A stretch of DNA of 64,000 bases from Flavobacteriia bacterium. Lineage in GTDB: Bacteria > Bacteroidota > Bacteroidia > Flavobacteriales > Flavobacteriaceae. The DNA is taken from NCBI GenBank assembly GCA_004293165.1, contig RDYL01000003.1, positions 186,001-250,000 on the forward strand. The letters are read 5' to 3'. A program made the translations under genes and the position numbers. Below are positions 35,487 to 44,289 of this stretch, piece by piece. Positions within the stretch are counted from its first letter, which is position 1. Each line of letters opens with the position of its first letter. The notes beneath the pieces are model-generated. The model saw nothing but the letters and a program-made list of their open reading frames with translations. It searched no databases and was not told where the DNA came from.

Positions 35487-38400
35487 ATGAACAATTGCCA
35501 AACTATATTTGTTGAAAATGAATTAGAAGATAAAAAGGTATCCATGGATATCGTTTTATTAAATGGAGAAAAATATTATAAAATCGCCAATAACGATAGT
35601 ATGCGCCCATTTTTCATGAGCATAGTAAGCGATTCGAATCATTGGATGTTTATTTCAAGTAATGGTGGTCTTACTGCGGGTAGAAAAAATGCTGAATTTG
35701 CGCTATTTCCTTACTATACAGATGATAAAATAACAGAATCTTATGATAGTACTGGAAGCAAGTCTATTTTTCAAATCCATTGGAACAATGAAATTAAAAT
35801 TTGGGAACCTTTTTCAGAACGTTTTTCAGATAATATTTATGCTATTTCAAGGAATTTATATAAAAACTTACACGGCAATAAGGTAATTTTTGAAGAAATT
35901 AACCATGACTTACAAATTACATTTCGATACCAATGGAATTCAAGCCATCAATATGGATTTATTAGAAAGTCAGAGTTAATTAATCATTCTAACATTGATT
36001 ATCAAATTTCATTCGTTGATGGAATTCAAAATATCATGCCTTATGGCGTTAGTAGCGATTTACAAAATGCCGCAAGTAATTTAGTAGATGCCTACAAACG
36101 AAGTGAATTAGATGCAGAAACAGGTGTAGGAATTTATGCTTTAAGTGCTATCATTGTTGATAAAGCAGAACCAAGTGAAGCGTTAAAAGCCAATATTGTT
36201 TGGTCATTAGGACTACAAAAACCTAATTATTTGGTTTCTTCATTACAACTTTCTACGTTTAGAAAAAAACAGCCTGTTGTTCCAGAATTTGATGTGAAAG
36301 GTGAAAAAGGAGCTTATTTTTTATCCTCTGAAATTTTATTACCTAAAAATTCTAAACAAAATTGGATGATTATTGCGAATGTAAATCAAGATCATTCAGA
36401 TGTTGCACAAATTCAAAAAATCATTCAGTCGGAAAACAATATTTTAGACTTAATTCAACAAGATATTGAGCAGGGTACAAAAAAACTAATTGAACTTAAT
36501 GCGTCTTCTGATGCTTTACAGCTAACAAATGACAATTTAAGAGATACCCGACATTTTGCAAATACGTTATTTAATATTATGCGTGGTGGTATATTTGATT
36601 TCAATTATCAAATTGAAAAACAAGATTTCCTCATTTATATAAAAAATGCAAATAGCAGCGTATTTCAAAAACTTGAAAATGACATAAATCAATTACCCAA
36701 TACATTTTCTTTAGAAACGTTAAAAGACTTTGCTGTTCAACATCATAATACTGATTTTGAGCGTTTAAGTTTAGAATATTTACCTTTAAAATTCAGTAGA
36801 CGCCATGGCGATCCTAGTCGTCCATGGAATAAATTTTCCATCAATACACAAAGCGAAATTGACGGTTCCAAAATTTTAGATTACGAAGGAAACTGGCGAG
36901 ATATTTTTCAAAACTGGGAAGCCTTAGCGCATTCTTTTCCTGATTTTATTGAAAATATGATTCATAAATTTCTGAATGCTACCACTTTTGACGGTTACAA
37001 TCCATATCGCGTTACTAAGGGTGGTTTTGATTGGGAAACGGTTGAAGAAGATAATCCTTGGTCCTATATAGGATATTGGGGAGATCATCAAATAATTTAT
37101 CTATTAAAATTTTTAGAATTTATTGAAAATCACCAGCCTAATAAACTGGAAGTTTATTTTAATAACGATATTTTTGTTTATGCAAATGTTCCGTATGTAA
37201 TTAAATCTTACGAGGATATTTTGAAAAATCCAAAAGATACAATTCTATTTAATCATGAATTGGATGGGAAAATTCGTGAAGAACGAAATATAATTGGTGC
37301 TGATGGTGCTTTATTAAAAGATGCCAACGGCGAAATTTATAAAGTCAATTTTATTGAAAAAATGTTGGCGACAGTATTGGCAAAAATGTCAAATTTTATT
37401 CCAGAAGGCGGTATTTGGCTAAATACACAACGACCAGAATGGAATGATGCCAATAACGCATTAGTTGGAAATGGAGTTTCTATGGTTACACTATATTACC
37501 TTAGAAGATTTCTAAATTATTTCCAAAATTTGATTGCTACGACCGATGTTGAGCAAATCAAAATTTCTAATGAAATGGTAGAATTCTATCATTCCGTTAG
37601 AGAAAATTTAATCAAATATGAACCTTTGTTAGCAGGTAAATTTACCGATGCCGATAGAAAAACAATATTAGATGCACTAGGTAAAGCGGCTTCAGAATAC
37701 CGTCACCAAGTATATCAAAATGGTTTTTGGGGTAACAAAAGAACACATTCTATGGACGGATTAAAGCGTTTCATAGCTGTAAGTATAAAATTTATTGATC
37801 ATTCTATTGCTGCCAATAAACGAACAGATAATTTGTATCATGCCTATAATTTAATGACGATTGTAAATGATAAAGAAGTTTCGGTTTCTTATTTAAGCGA
37901 AATGTTAGAAGGTCAGGTAGCTGTTTTAAGTTCAGGCTATTTATCTTCAAAAGAAGTGTTACAAGTATTAGATGGATTAAAAAACAGCAAGCTTTTTAGA
38001 CAAGATCAATACAGTTATATTCTGTATCCTAATAATGAGTTGCCAAAATTCAATGAGAAAAATACAATTCCAAATGAGATTGTTGCAAAATCAGCATTAC
38101 TTTCTGAATTAATTGCTGCTAACAACACCCAAATTATTGAAAAAGATTGTTTTGGAAAGTATCATTTCAATGGGAATTTTAAAAATGCGGCCGATGTAGA
38201 AAAAGCACTAGATGCATTATCAAATTCTTCCTATTCGATACAACTTAAAAATGATAAAAACCTTGTTTTACAAACTTATGAAACCGTTTTTAATCATAAA
38301 TCGTTTACAGGGCGTTCAGGTACTTTTTACGGGTACGAAGGTTTGGGCTCTATTTATTGGCACATGGTTTCTAAACTACAATTAGCAGTACAAGAATGTT

Positions 38401-38957
38401 GTTTAAAAGCTGTTGAAGAAAGAGAATCTCCTGAAGTTATTGGCAGATTGTTAGAACACTATTATGAAATTAACGAAGGAATTGGTGTTCATAAATCACC
38501 CGCTTTGTATGGTGCTTTCCCAACAGATCCTTACTCACATACACCTGCAGGAAAAGGGGCACAACAGCCTGGTATGACAGGGCAAGTTAAAGAAGATATA
38601 TTGAGCCGTTTTGGAGAATTAGGCGTTTTTGTGAAACAAGGAACTTTATTCTTCAATCCATGCTTATTGCGAAAAGATGAATTTTTGTCTGAAGAAACTT
38701 TATTTAATTATGTTGATATCAATTTTAAACATTCTTCAATTCAATTAAAAGCAAATTCACTTTGTTTTACGTATTGTCAAATACCAATTATTTATAAAAT
38801 AGCGCAACAAAATGAAATAGAAGTTACTTATAAAGATAATCACATTCAAAAGTTTGATGGTTTGAAATTAGATAGTAAAACCAGTTTAAAAGTTTTTAAA
38901 AGAGTTGGTGAAATTATTCAAATTACGGTAAGTGTTGTTGAAAATGAATTAAAGTAG
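35487..38957 (+). CDS. Inverting beta-glucan phosphorylase, GH94/GH149/GH161 type
   Basis: This 1156-residue protein has no signal peptide, so it is cytoplasmic. An N-terminal beta-sandwich (about 1-300) is followed by a helical linker and an alpha/alpha barrel (about 410-1060) with SIGYWGDHQ-like sequence (YIGYWGDHQIIYLL) and RPEWNDANNALVGNG, where D654 is the candidate general acid, equivalent to the Asp of the WND motif in cellobiose phosphorylases. A glycine-rich GMTGQVKED segment may hold phosphate. Size and context suit beta-1,3-oligoglucan phosphorylases of GH149 or GH161, which release glucose 1-phosphate from the chain end and so save ATP. Which of the two families applies cannot be settled by eye. 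Confidence 0.72.
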   Translation: MNNCQTIFVENELEDKKVSMDIVLLNGEKYYKIANNDSMRPFFMSIVSDSNHWMFISSNGGLTAGRKNAEFALFPYYTDDKITESYDSTGSKSIFQIHWNNEIKIWEPFSERFSDNIYAISRNLYKNLHGNKVIFEEINHDLQITFRYQWNSSHQYGFIRKSELINHSNIDYQISFVDGIQNIMPYGVSSDLQNAASNLVDAYKRSELDAETGVGIYALSAIIVDKAEPSEALKANIVWSLGLQKPNYLVSSLQLSTFRKKQPVVPEFDVKGEKGAYFLSSEILLPKNSKQNWMIIANVNQDHSDVAQIQKIIQSENNILDLIQQDIEQGTKKLIELNASSDALQLTNDNLRDTRHFANTLFNIMRGGIFDFNYQIEKQDFLIYIKNANSSVFQKLENDINQLPNTFSLETLKDFAVQHHNTDFERLSLEYLPLKFSRRHGDPSRPWNKFSINTQSEIDGSKILDYEGNWRDIFQNWEALAHSFPDFIENMIHKFLNATTFDGYNPYRVTKGGFDWETVEEDNPWSYIGYWGDHQIIYLLKFLEFIENHQPNKLEVYFNNDIFVYANVPYVIKSYEDILKNPKDTILFNHELDGKIREERNIIGADGALLKDANGEIYKVNFIEKMLATVLAKMSNFIPEGGIWLNTQRPEWNDANNALVGNGVSMVTLYYLRRFLNYFQNLIATTDVEQIKISNEMVEFYHSVRENLIKYEPLLAGKFTDADRKTILDALGKAASEYRHQVYQNGFWGNKRTHSMDGLKRFIAVSIKFIDHSIAANKRTDNLYHAYNLMTIVNDKEVSVSYLSEMLEGQVAVLSSGYLSSKEVLQVLDGLKNSKLFRQDQYSYILYPNNELPKFNEKNTIPNEIVAKSALLSELIAANNTQIIEKDCFGKYHFNGNFKNAADVEKALDALSNSSYSIQLKNDKNLVLQTYETVFNHKSFTGRSGTFYGYEGLGSIYWHMVSKLQLAVQECCLKAVEERESPEVIGRLLEHYYEINEGIGVHKSPALYGAFPTDPYSHTPAGKGAQQPGMTGQVKEDILSRFGELGVFVKQGTLFFNPCLLRKDEFLSEETLFNYVDINFKHSSIQLKANSLCFTYCQIPIIYKIAQQNEIEVTYKDNHIQKFDGLKLDSKTSLKVFKRVGEIIQITVSVVENELK

Positions 38958-39053
38958 TAATTTAAAATCACTAGTCAAAAAATGTTTGCGTAAGCTAAGA
39001 CCAATGTGTAAAATAGTGATTCAAGCTGTGACCATTAAAAATAAAAGTTACCA

Positions 39054-40334
39054 ATGAATATATTTGTTTATATAGAATCAACTTTCAAATATGTACTGAT
39101 AGCTACAGTACTATGTATCGTTTTTTCCTGTAAACAAGTGTATAATGGTAGTACCCAAAAAAAATATAACGTGACTGCAAAAGAAATACTCGGAAATCCA
39201 AACTATTTAGCCATTTGTTATGGCGGTTATAGAAAAAATAGTAGAGAAATTCAACCTACAGTGAATCAATTAAAGCAAGACTTATTGATTTTAGCAGCTA
39301 TGAATATTAAAATAGTGCGAACCTACAATGTTCATTTAGTGCATGCTTCTAATGTGCTAAAGGCAATTTCCGAATTAAAAAAGGAAGATAAAAATTTTGA
39401 AATGTATGTCATGCTTGGCGCTTGGATTGATTGTAAATATGCATGGACTGAGCAAACTCCAGATCATGATTTAGAAAGTCAGCGGAATGCAATTGAAATT
39501 AACGAAGCGGTTCGACTCGCTAACTTATATCCAGAGATTGTGAAAGTCATTGCAGTTGGAAACGAAGCAATGGTAAAATGGGCTACAGCGTATTATGTGC
39601 AACCAAAAGTTATTTTAAAATGGGTAAATTATTTACAACAATTAAAAAAGGAAAATAAATTATCAAAAGATTTATGGATTACTTCATCAGATGATTTTGC
39701 TTCATGGGGCGGAGGAGATGATAGTTATAAAACGAAAGATTTAGAAGATTTAATTAATGCAGTTGATTATGTTTCAATGCATACGTATCCTTATCATAAC
39801 ACCCATTATAACCCAAGTTTTTGGAACGTTCCTCAGGATGAAAATCAACTAACCGAACAAGAGCAAGTAACTAAGGCAATGCATCGTTCTATCGCATTTG
39901 CTAAAATGCAGTATGCAACTGTAAAAAATTATGTTCGAAGTATAAATCCTAGTAAACCTATTCATATTGGTGAAACTGGCTGGGCATCAAGTTCAGATGG
40001 TTTTTATGGAAAGGAAGGTTCTGGAGCATCTGATGAATACAAACAAGCTATTTATTACAAAGCCATGAGAGAATGGACAAATAGTGAAGGAATTTCTTGT
40101 TTTTTCTTTGAAGCTTTTGATGAACCTTGGAAAGACAGTAATAATCCGCTAGGTTCAGAAAATCATTTTGGGATTTTTACAGTAGATGGTAAAGCAAAGT
40201 ATGCAGTATGGGATAAAGTAGAGGAAAATGCTTTTTCTGGCTTAAAACGTGACGAAAAAGTAATTGTAAAAACATATTCTGGAAATAAAGAGTTACTAAT
40301 ACAAAGTGTTTTAGCACCACCAAAAAAAGGGTAA
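39054..40334 (+). CDS. GH17 family beta-1,3-glucanase, lipoprotein
   Basis: This 426-residue lipoprotein (IVFSCKQ, C26) carries a GH17 TIM barrel. Acid/base E171 lies in AVGNEAM and nucleophile E307 in IGETGW; substrate-cleft sequence VDYVSMHTYPYHNTH is also present. Bacterial GH17 enzymes cut or transfer beta-1,3-glucan chains. It is the first gene of a tightly packed block (next start one base after its stop). A second, non-exported GH17 lies at 43354. The membrane facing cannot be told from sequence; the residue after Cys is Lys and not acidic, so periplasmic retention is possible. Confidence 0.88.
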   Translation: MNIFVYIESTFKYVLIATVLCIVFSCKQVYNGSTQKKYNVTAKEILGNPNYLAICYGGYRKNSREIQPTVNQLKQDLLILAAMNIKIVRTYNVHLVHASNVLKAISELKKEDKNFEMYVMLGAWIDCKYAWTEQTPDHDLESQRNAIEINEAVRLANLYPEIVKVIAVGNEAMVKWATAYYVQPKVILKWVNYLQQLKKENKLSKDLWITSSDDFASWGGGDDSYKTKDLEDLINAVDYVSMHTYPYHNTHYNPSFWNVPQDENQLTEQEQVTKAMHRSIAFAKMQYATVKNYVRSINPSKPIHIGETGWASSSDGFYGKEGSGASDEYKQAIYYKAMREWTNSEGISCFFFEAFDEPWKDSNNPLGSENHFGIFTVDGKAKYAVWDKVEENAFSGLKRDEKVIVKTYSGNKELLIQSVLAPPKKG

Positions 40335-40335
40335 C

Positions 40336-41826
40336 ATGAAAGGGAAAAATTACATAGTAAGTCTTTTAATTTTTGTAACAATGATAAATTGCAAAGGTGT
40401 AAATAATGCTTTTGAAGTAACTGTATATGAAACTTCAGCCAACAAAAATGCTCTTACAGAAGTAAATCAATTTTCTACTTCAGAAAATAAGGCAAAAATT
40501 ACGATTAATACAGCGCAAAAGTTTCAAACGATTACGGGTTTTGGCGGGTCTTTTACAGAGGCTTCGGCCTACCTATTGAATAAATTAAGTAAAGAAAACA
40601 GGAAGAAAGTTTTAGAAGCTTACTTCAGTGAAAACGGAGCAAATTATTCATTAACACGAACAACAATAGCGTCTTGCGATTTTTCTCTCAATAATTATAC
40701 TTATGCTAAAGTAGAAAATGATGTAGCATTAGAGCATTTTACGATAGAAGACGATAAAGCAGATATTATTCCCATGATTTTAGAGGCGAAAGCTATTTCT
40801 AAAGAAGGATTTAACATCATTGCATCCCCTTGGTCATGTCCGCCTTGGATGAAAGATAATAAAAGTTATGTTGGTGGAAAATTACTTCCTGAATATAACG
40901 ACACTTTTGCCTTGTATTTTTCTAAATATTTACAAGCTTATCAAAAGGAAGGGATTGATATTTGGGGAGTTACTGTTATTAACGAACCACATGGAAATGG
41001 TAATAACTGGGAAAGTACTTTGTTTTCTCCGAAAGAAATGACCGATTTTGTACAAAATCACTTAGGTCCTAAATTAGAAAATGACGGATGGAAGGATGTT
41101 AAAATATTAGGTTACGATCAAAACAGAGCTGGCTTAAAAGAATGGGTTGATGAAATGTATCGTGATGAAAAGGCTTCAAAATATTTTGGAGGTACAGCCA
41201 TCCATTGGTATGAAAGTACCTATGAAGTATTTCCTGATGCACTACAATACGCACACCACAAAGCGCCTACTAAACATTTAATTCAAACCGAAGCTTGTGT
41301 TGATTCAGAAGTACCCCATTGGCAAGACGATGCTTGGTATTGGAAAAAAGAAGCTACCGATTGGGGCTGGGATTGGGCAAGTGAGCAAGATAAATATTTG
41401 CATCCAAAATATGCTCCCGTGAATCGTTATGCAGAAGACATTATTGGTTGTTTAAATAATCAAGTTGATGGTTGGGTAGATTGGAATATGGTTTTAGATA
41501 GACAAGGTGGCCCAAATTGGTTTAAAAACTGGTGTGTAGCTCCCGTAATTGTTGATGCTGAAAATGACGAAGTGTATTTTACCCCATTGTATTACGTAAT
41601 GGGACATTTTAGCAAATTCATGCGACCCGGAGCGGTTAAAATTGGTTGCGAAGTCAATAATAAACAACTTAAAGTTACTGCCGTTCAAAATCTAGATAAG
41701 TCAATTGCTCTTGTAATATTTAATCCAACAGCAACTAAACATACATTAGAATTACAAATTAACAATCAAAATACAATCCTTTCAATTGATGCACAAGCAT
41801 TACAAACTGTGATTATAAAAAAATAA
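40336..41826 (+). CDS. GH30 family beta-glucosidase/beta-1,6-glucanase, lipoprotein
   Basis: This 496-residue lipoprotein (TMINCKG, C19) has a GH30 TIM barrel plus the C-terminal side beta-domain. Landmarks are FQTITGFGGSFTEASAYLL, acid/base E217 in VINEPHGNG and nucleophile E319 in LIQTEACVDS. GH30_3-type members remove beta-1,6-linked glucose branches from laminarin, which suits the neighbours here; glucosylceramidase-like activity is the alternative within the family. It starts one base after the GH17 stop and ends four bases before the transporter gene. Confidence 0.9.
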   Translation: MKGKNYIVSLLIFVTMINCKGVNNAFEVTVYETSANKNALTEVNQFSTSENKAKITINTAQKFQTITGFGGSFTEASAYLLNKLSKENRKKVLEAYFSENGANYSLTRTTIASCDFSLNNYTYAKVENDVALEHFTIEDDKADIIPMILEAKAISKEGFNIIASPWSCPPWMKDNKSYVGGKLLPEYNDTFALYFSKYLQAYQKEGIDIWGVTVINEPHGNGNNWESTLFSPKEMTDFVQNHLGPKLENDGWKDVKILGYDQNRAGLKEWVDEMYRDEKASKYFGGTAIHWYESTYEVFPDALQYAHHKAPTKHLIQTEACVDSEVPHWQDDAWYWKKEATDWGWDWASEQDKYLHPKYAPVNRYAEDIIGCLNNQVDGWVDWNMVLDRQGGPNWFKNWCVAPVIVDAENDEVYFTPLYYVMGHFSKFMRPGAVKIGCEVNNKQLKVTAVQNLDKSIALVIFNPTATKHTLELQINNQNTILSIDAQALQTVIIKK

Positions 41827-41830
41827 AAAT

Positions 41831-43354
41831 ATGGAACAAAATAACCAAAACATAGTAACTAAAGTTCCTATTGTTCAAAAAGCAGCTTTTGGATCAGGAC
41901 ATTTAGTGAATAATTTATTACCGGGTGCACTTGGCGTTTTTTCGTTTTTCTTAATTACAGCCTTTGGAATTGAGCCAGCTATTGCAGGATTGTTATCGGC
42001 AATACCAAGATTTTTTGATGCTCTTTCCGATCCAATTATGGGGTTTATTTCCGATAATACTACTTCAAAATGGGGGAGAAGAAGACCGTATATTTTTTCA
42101 GGGGCTATTTTAGCTTCAATCTTGTTCGTGATACAATGGCAAATGTGGGAAGATAACGGGGCAACGTACAATTTTTGGTATTTTTTACTATTCTCTATTT
42201 TGTTCATTTTTGCGAATACCGTTTTTTCTACCCCTTTAATTGGAATGGGCTATGAAATGACTACAGATACTAAAGAACGTACAAGATTAATGGGAATTGC
42301 CAATAGTGTTGGACAAATTTCTTGGATGATAGTTCCTCTATTTTGGGTTTTAATTGCTAATAAAGATTTGTTTGATTCTCAAGCAGATGGAGTAAGAACT
42401 TTGTCAATTTTTGTGGGGTTTGCTTGTTTGTTTTTTGGTGTTATGCCTGCCATTTTTTGTAAAGAAATGGATGTTTCTGATGCAGAAAGTAAAGCCAATT
42501 TAACAATGAAGGATTTAACAAAAAACATGAAAATTCTATGGGAAACCATGAAGAACATGACTAAAAATAATCCATTCATGCGTTTGTGTGGAGCTACTTT
42601 TTTAGTATTCAATGGTTTTCAAATGGTAGCTTCTTTTAGTTATTTTATTATTGTTTTTTACATGTATAAAGGTAGTTACGAAATGGCGGGTACTGTTCCT
42701 GCAATATTTTCTATACTGGGAGCATTTCTAACCGCTGTGTTAATCATTCCTATTGTTTCATGGTTAGCCAATAAATACGGAAAAAGAAATGCCTTCATCA
42801 TTTCTACTATTTTATCCATTATAGGTTACAGTCTAAAATGGTGGGGCTTTGTAGTTGTAGATGAAAATACAGCCGTGCTATTTAATGATGTTGTATTGCA
42901 AATTGGCGTTGTAAAAATTTCTATTGAAATGCCATTAATTTTATTATTACCCATTCCATTTATAGCTTTTGGATTAGGAGGATTGTTTACTTTAATGATG
43001 AGTATGACGGCTGATGTATGTGATTTAGACGAACTTAAAAATGGATTACCAAGAAGAGAAGGAACTTTTGGAGCGGTATATTGGTGGATGGTTAAAATAG
43101 GACAATCTATTGCTTTAGCTTTAGGAGGATTAGTTTTGTCGATGGTAGGTTTTGATGCGGGTAACGCAACACAATCTTTTGAAACAATGAATCAATTGCG
43201 AATAGCAGATATTATCATTCCTTGTTTAACAGCAGCTTTAGCCGTATGGGTAATGTGGAATTACGACCTGAACGAAGATAAAGTAGCGGAAATTAAAAAG
43301 GAATTAGAACTAAAAAGAGCTGAAAAATCAAATACACCCAAAAATATTTCATAA
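41831..43354 (+). CDS. GPH-family sugar:cation symporter (MFS)
   Basis: This 507-residue inner-membrane protein has about twelve hydrophobic segments. GPH (glycoside-pentoside-hexuronide) landmarks are the N-terminal DALSDPIMGFISDNTTSKWGRRRPYI loop (in parts: SDPIMGFISDNT, KWGRRRPYI) and LGGLFTLMMSMTADVCDLDE in the C-terminal half. Such carriers import di- and oligosaccharides with Na+ or H+. It supplies the inner-membrane step for glucan fragments feeding the cytoplasmic phosphorylase and GH17. The stop overlaps the next ATG by one base. Confidence 0.88.
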   Translation: MEQNNQNIVTKVPIVQKAAFGSGHLVNNLLPGALGVFSFFLITAFGIEPAIAGLLSAIPRFFDALSDPIMGFISDNTTSKWGRRRPYIFSGAILASILFVIQWQMWEDNGATYNFWYFLLFSILFIFANTVFSTPLIGMGYEMTTDTKERTRLMGIANSVGQISWMIVPLFWVLIANKDLFDSQADGVRTLSIFVGFACLFFGVMPAIFCKEMDVSDAESKANLTMKDLTKNMKILWETMKNMTKNNPFMRLCGATFLVFNGFQMVASFSYFIIVFYMYKGSYEMAGTVPAIFSILGAFLTAVLIIPIVSWLANKYGKRNAFIISTILSIIGYSLKWWGFVVVDENTAVLFNDVVLQIGVVKISIEMPLILLLPIPFIAFGLGGLFTLMMSMTADVCDLDELKNGLPRREGTFGAVYWWMVKIGQSIALALGGLVLSMVGFDAGNATQSFETMNQLRIADIIIPCLTAALAVWVMWNYDLNEDKVAEIKKELELKRAEKSNTPKNIS

Positions 43355-44289
43355 TGTCAAATAGAACTACCTATAATTTTCATCTTTCTGATTTTAAAAA
43401 TGAGGAAAACTTCGGTATTCTTGATAGTTTTGAAGGCTTTCATTTTTCAAATTCAAAATCAGATTTGATTGATTTATTTGCAAATACTTTAGCACAAGGG
43501 ATGCACGGACTTTGTTTTAGTCTCTATGAAGATGGACAACAGCCAGGTGATACTATTTCTGAGGAACAAGTGCGAAGAAGATTAGAAATTATGGCTCCTT
43601 ATACGAAATGGGTGCGTTCTTTTTCTTGTACCGAAGGAAATGAATTTATTCCGAAAATTGCTCGTGAATTAGGAATAAAAACTCTTGTTGGTGCTTGGTT
43701 AGGAGATGATGCCAAAAAAAATAATAAAGAAATTAAAGCTTTAATTGAACTAGCAAATGAAGGTTTTGTTGATATTGCTGCGGTAGGAAACGAAGTAATG
43801 TACCGTAAAGATTTATCGGAACACGAATTGTTAGAATATATTGCAAATGTAAAAAATGATATTCCATCTCATATTCCAGTGGGTTATGTAGATGCCTATT
43901 ATGAATTCACAATTAAACCAAGGATAACAGAAGCTTGCGATGTGATTTTAACCAATTGTTATCCCTATTGGGAAGGCTCTAATCAAGATCATGCTTTGGC
44001 ACATATGAAAAGTATGTATTATCAAGCTAAAAGTGCAGCCCAAGGAAAAAAAGTAATCATTACCGAAACAGGCTGGCCTAGTCAAGGCGAAAGTTTTAAA
44101 GATTCGCATCCATCCAAAGAAAACGCAATGAAATATTTCATTAATACGCAACTTTGGTCAAAAGCATCCAATATTGATATTTTTTATTTTTCTTCTTTTG
44201 ATGAGTTATGGAAAGTAGGAGCTGAAGGTGAAGTGGGTGCTTATTGGGGTATTTGGGATAAAAACGAAAAACTAAAATATAATGATTAA
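43354..44289 (+). CDS. Cytoplasmic GH17-type glycosidase
   Basis: This 311-residue protein has a GH17 barrel with acid/base E147 in AVGNEVM and nucleophile E238 in VIITETGWP, and the cleft segment VILTNCYPYWEGSN. It has no signal peptide or lipobox (start MSNRTTYNFHLSDF), unlike the GH17 at 39054, so it should act on imported beta-1,3-oligosaccharides or rearrange them by transglycosylation. Translation is coupled on both sides: one base overlap with the transporter and eight with the following GH16 gene. Confidence 0.85.
   Translation: MSNRTTYNFHLSDFKNEENFGILDSFEGFHFSNSKSDLIDLFANTLAQGMHGLCFSLYEDGQQPGDTISEEQVRRRLEIMAPYTKWVRSFSCTEGNEFIPKIARELGIKTLVGAWLGDDAKKNNKEIKALIELANEGFVDIAAVGNEVMYRKDLSEHELLEYIANVKNDIPSHIPVGYVDAYYEFTIKPRITEACDVILTNCYPYWEGSNQDHALAHMKSMYYQAKSAAQGKKVIITETGWPSQGESFKDSHPSKENAMKYFINTQLWSKASNIDIFYFSSFDELWKVGAEGEVGAYWGIWDKNEKLKYND

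Noticed and set aside
38966-39021. Inverted repeat AATCACTA / TAGTGATT between the phosphorylase and GH17 genes
   Set aside because: The arms are short (8 bp) with a loop of about 40 bases and no T-run; weak as a terminator or operator.
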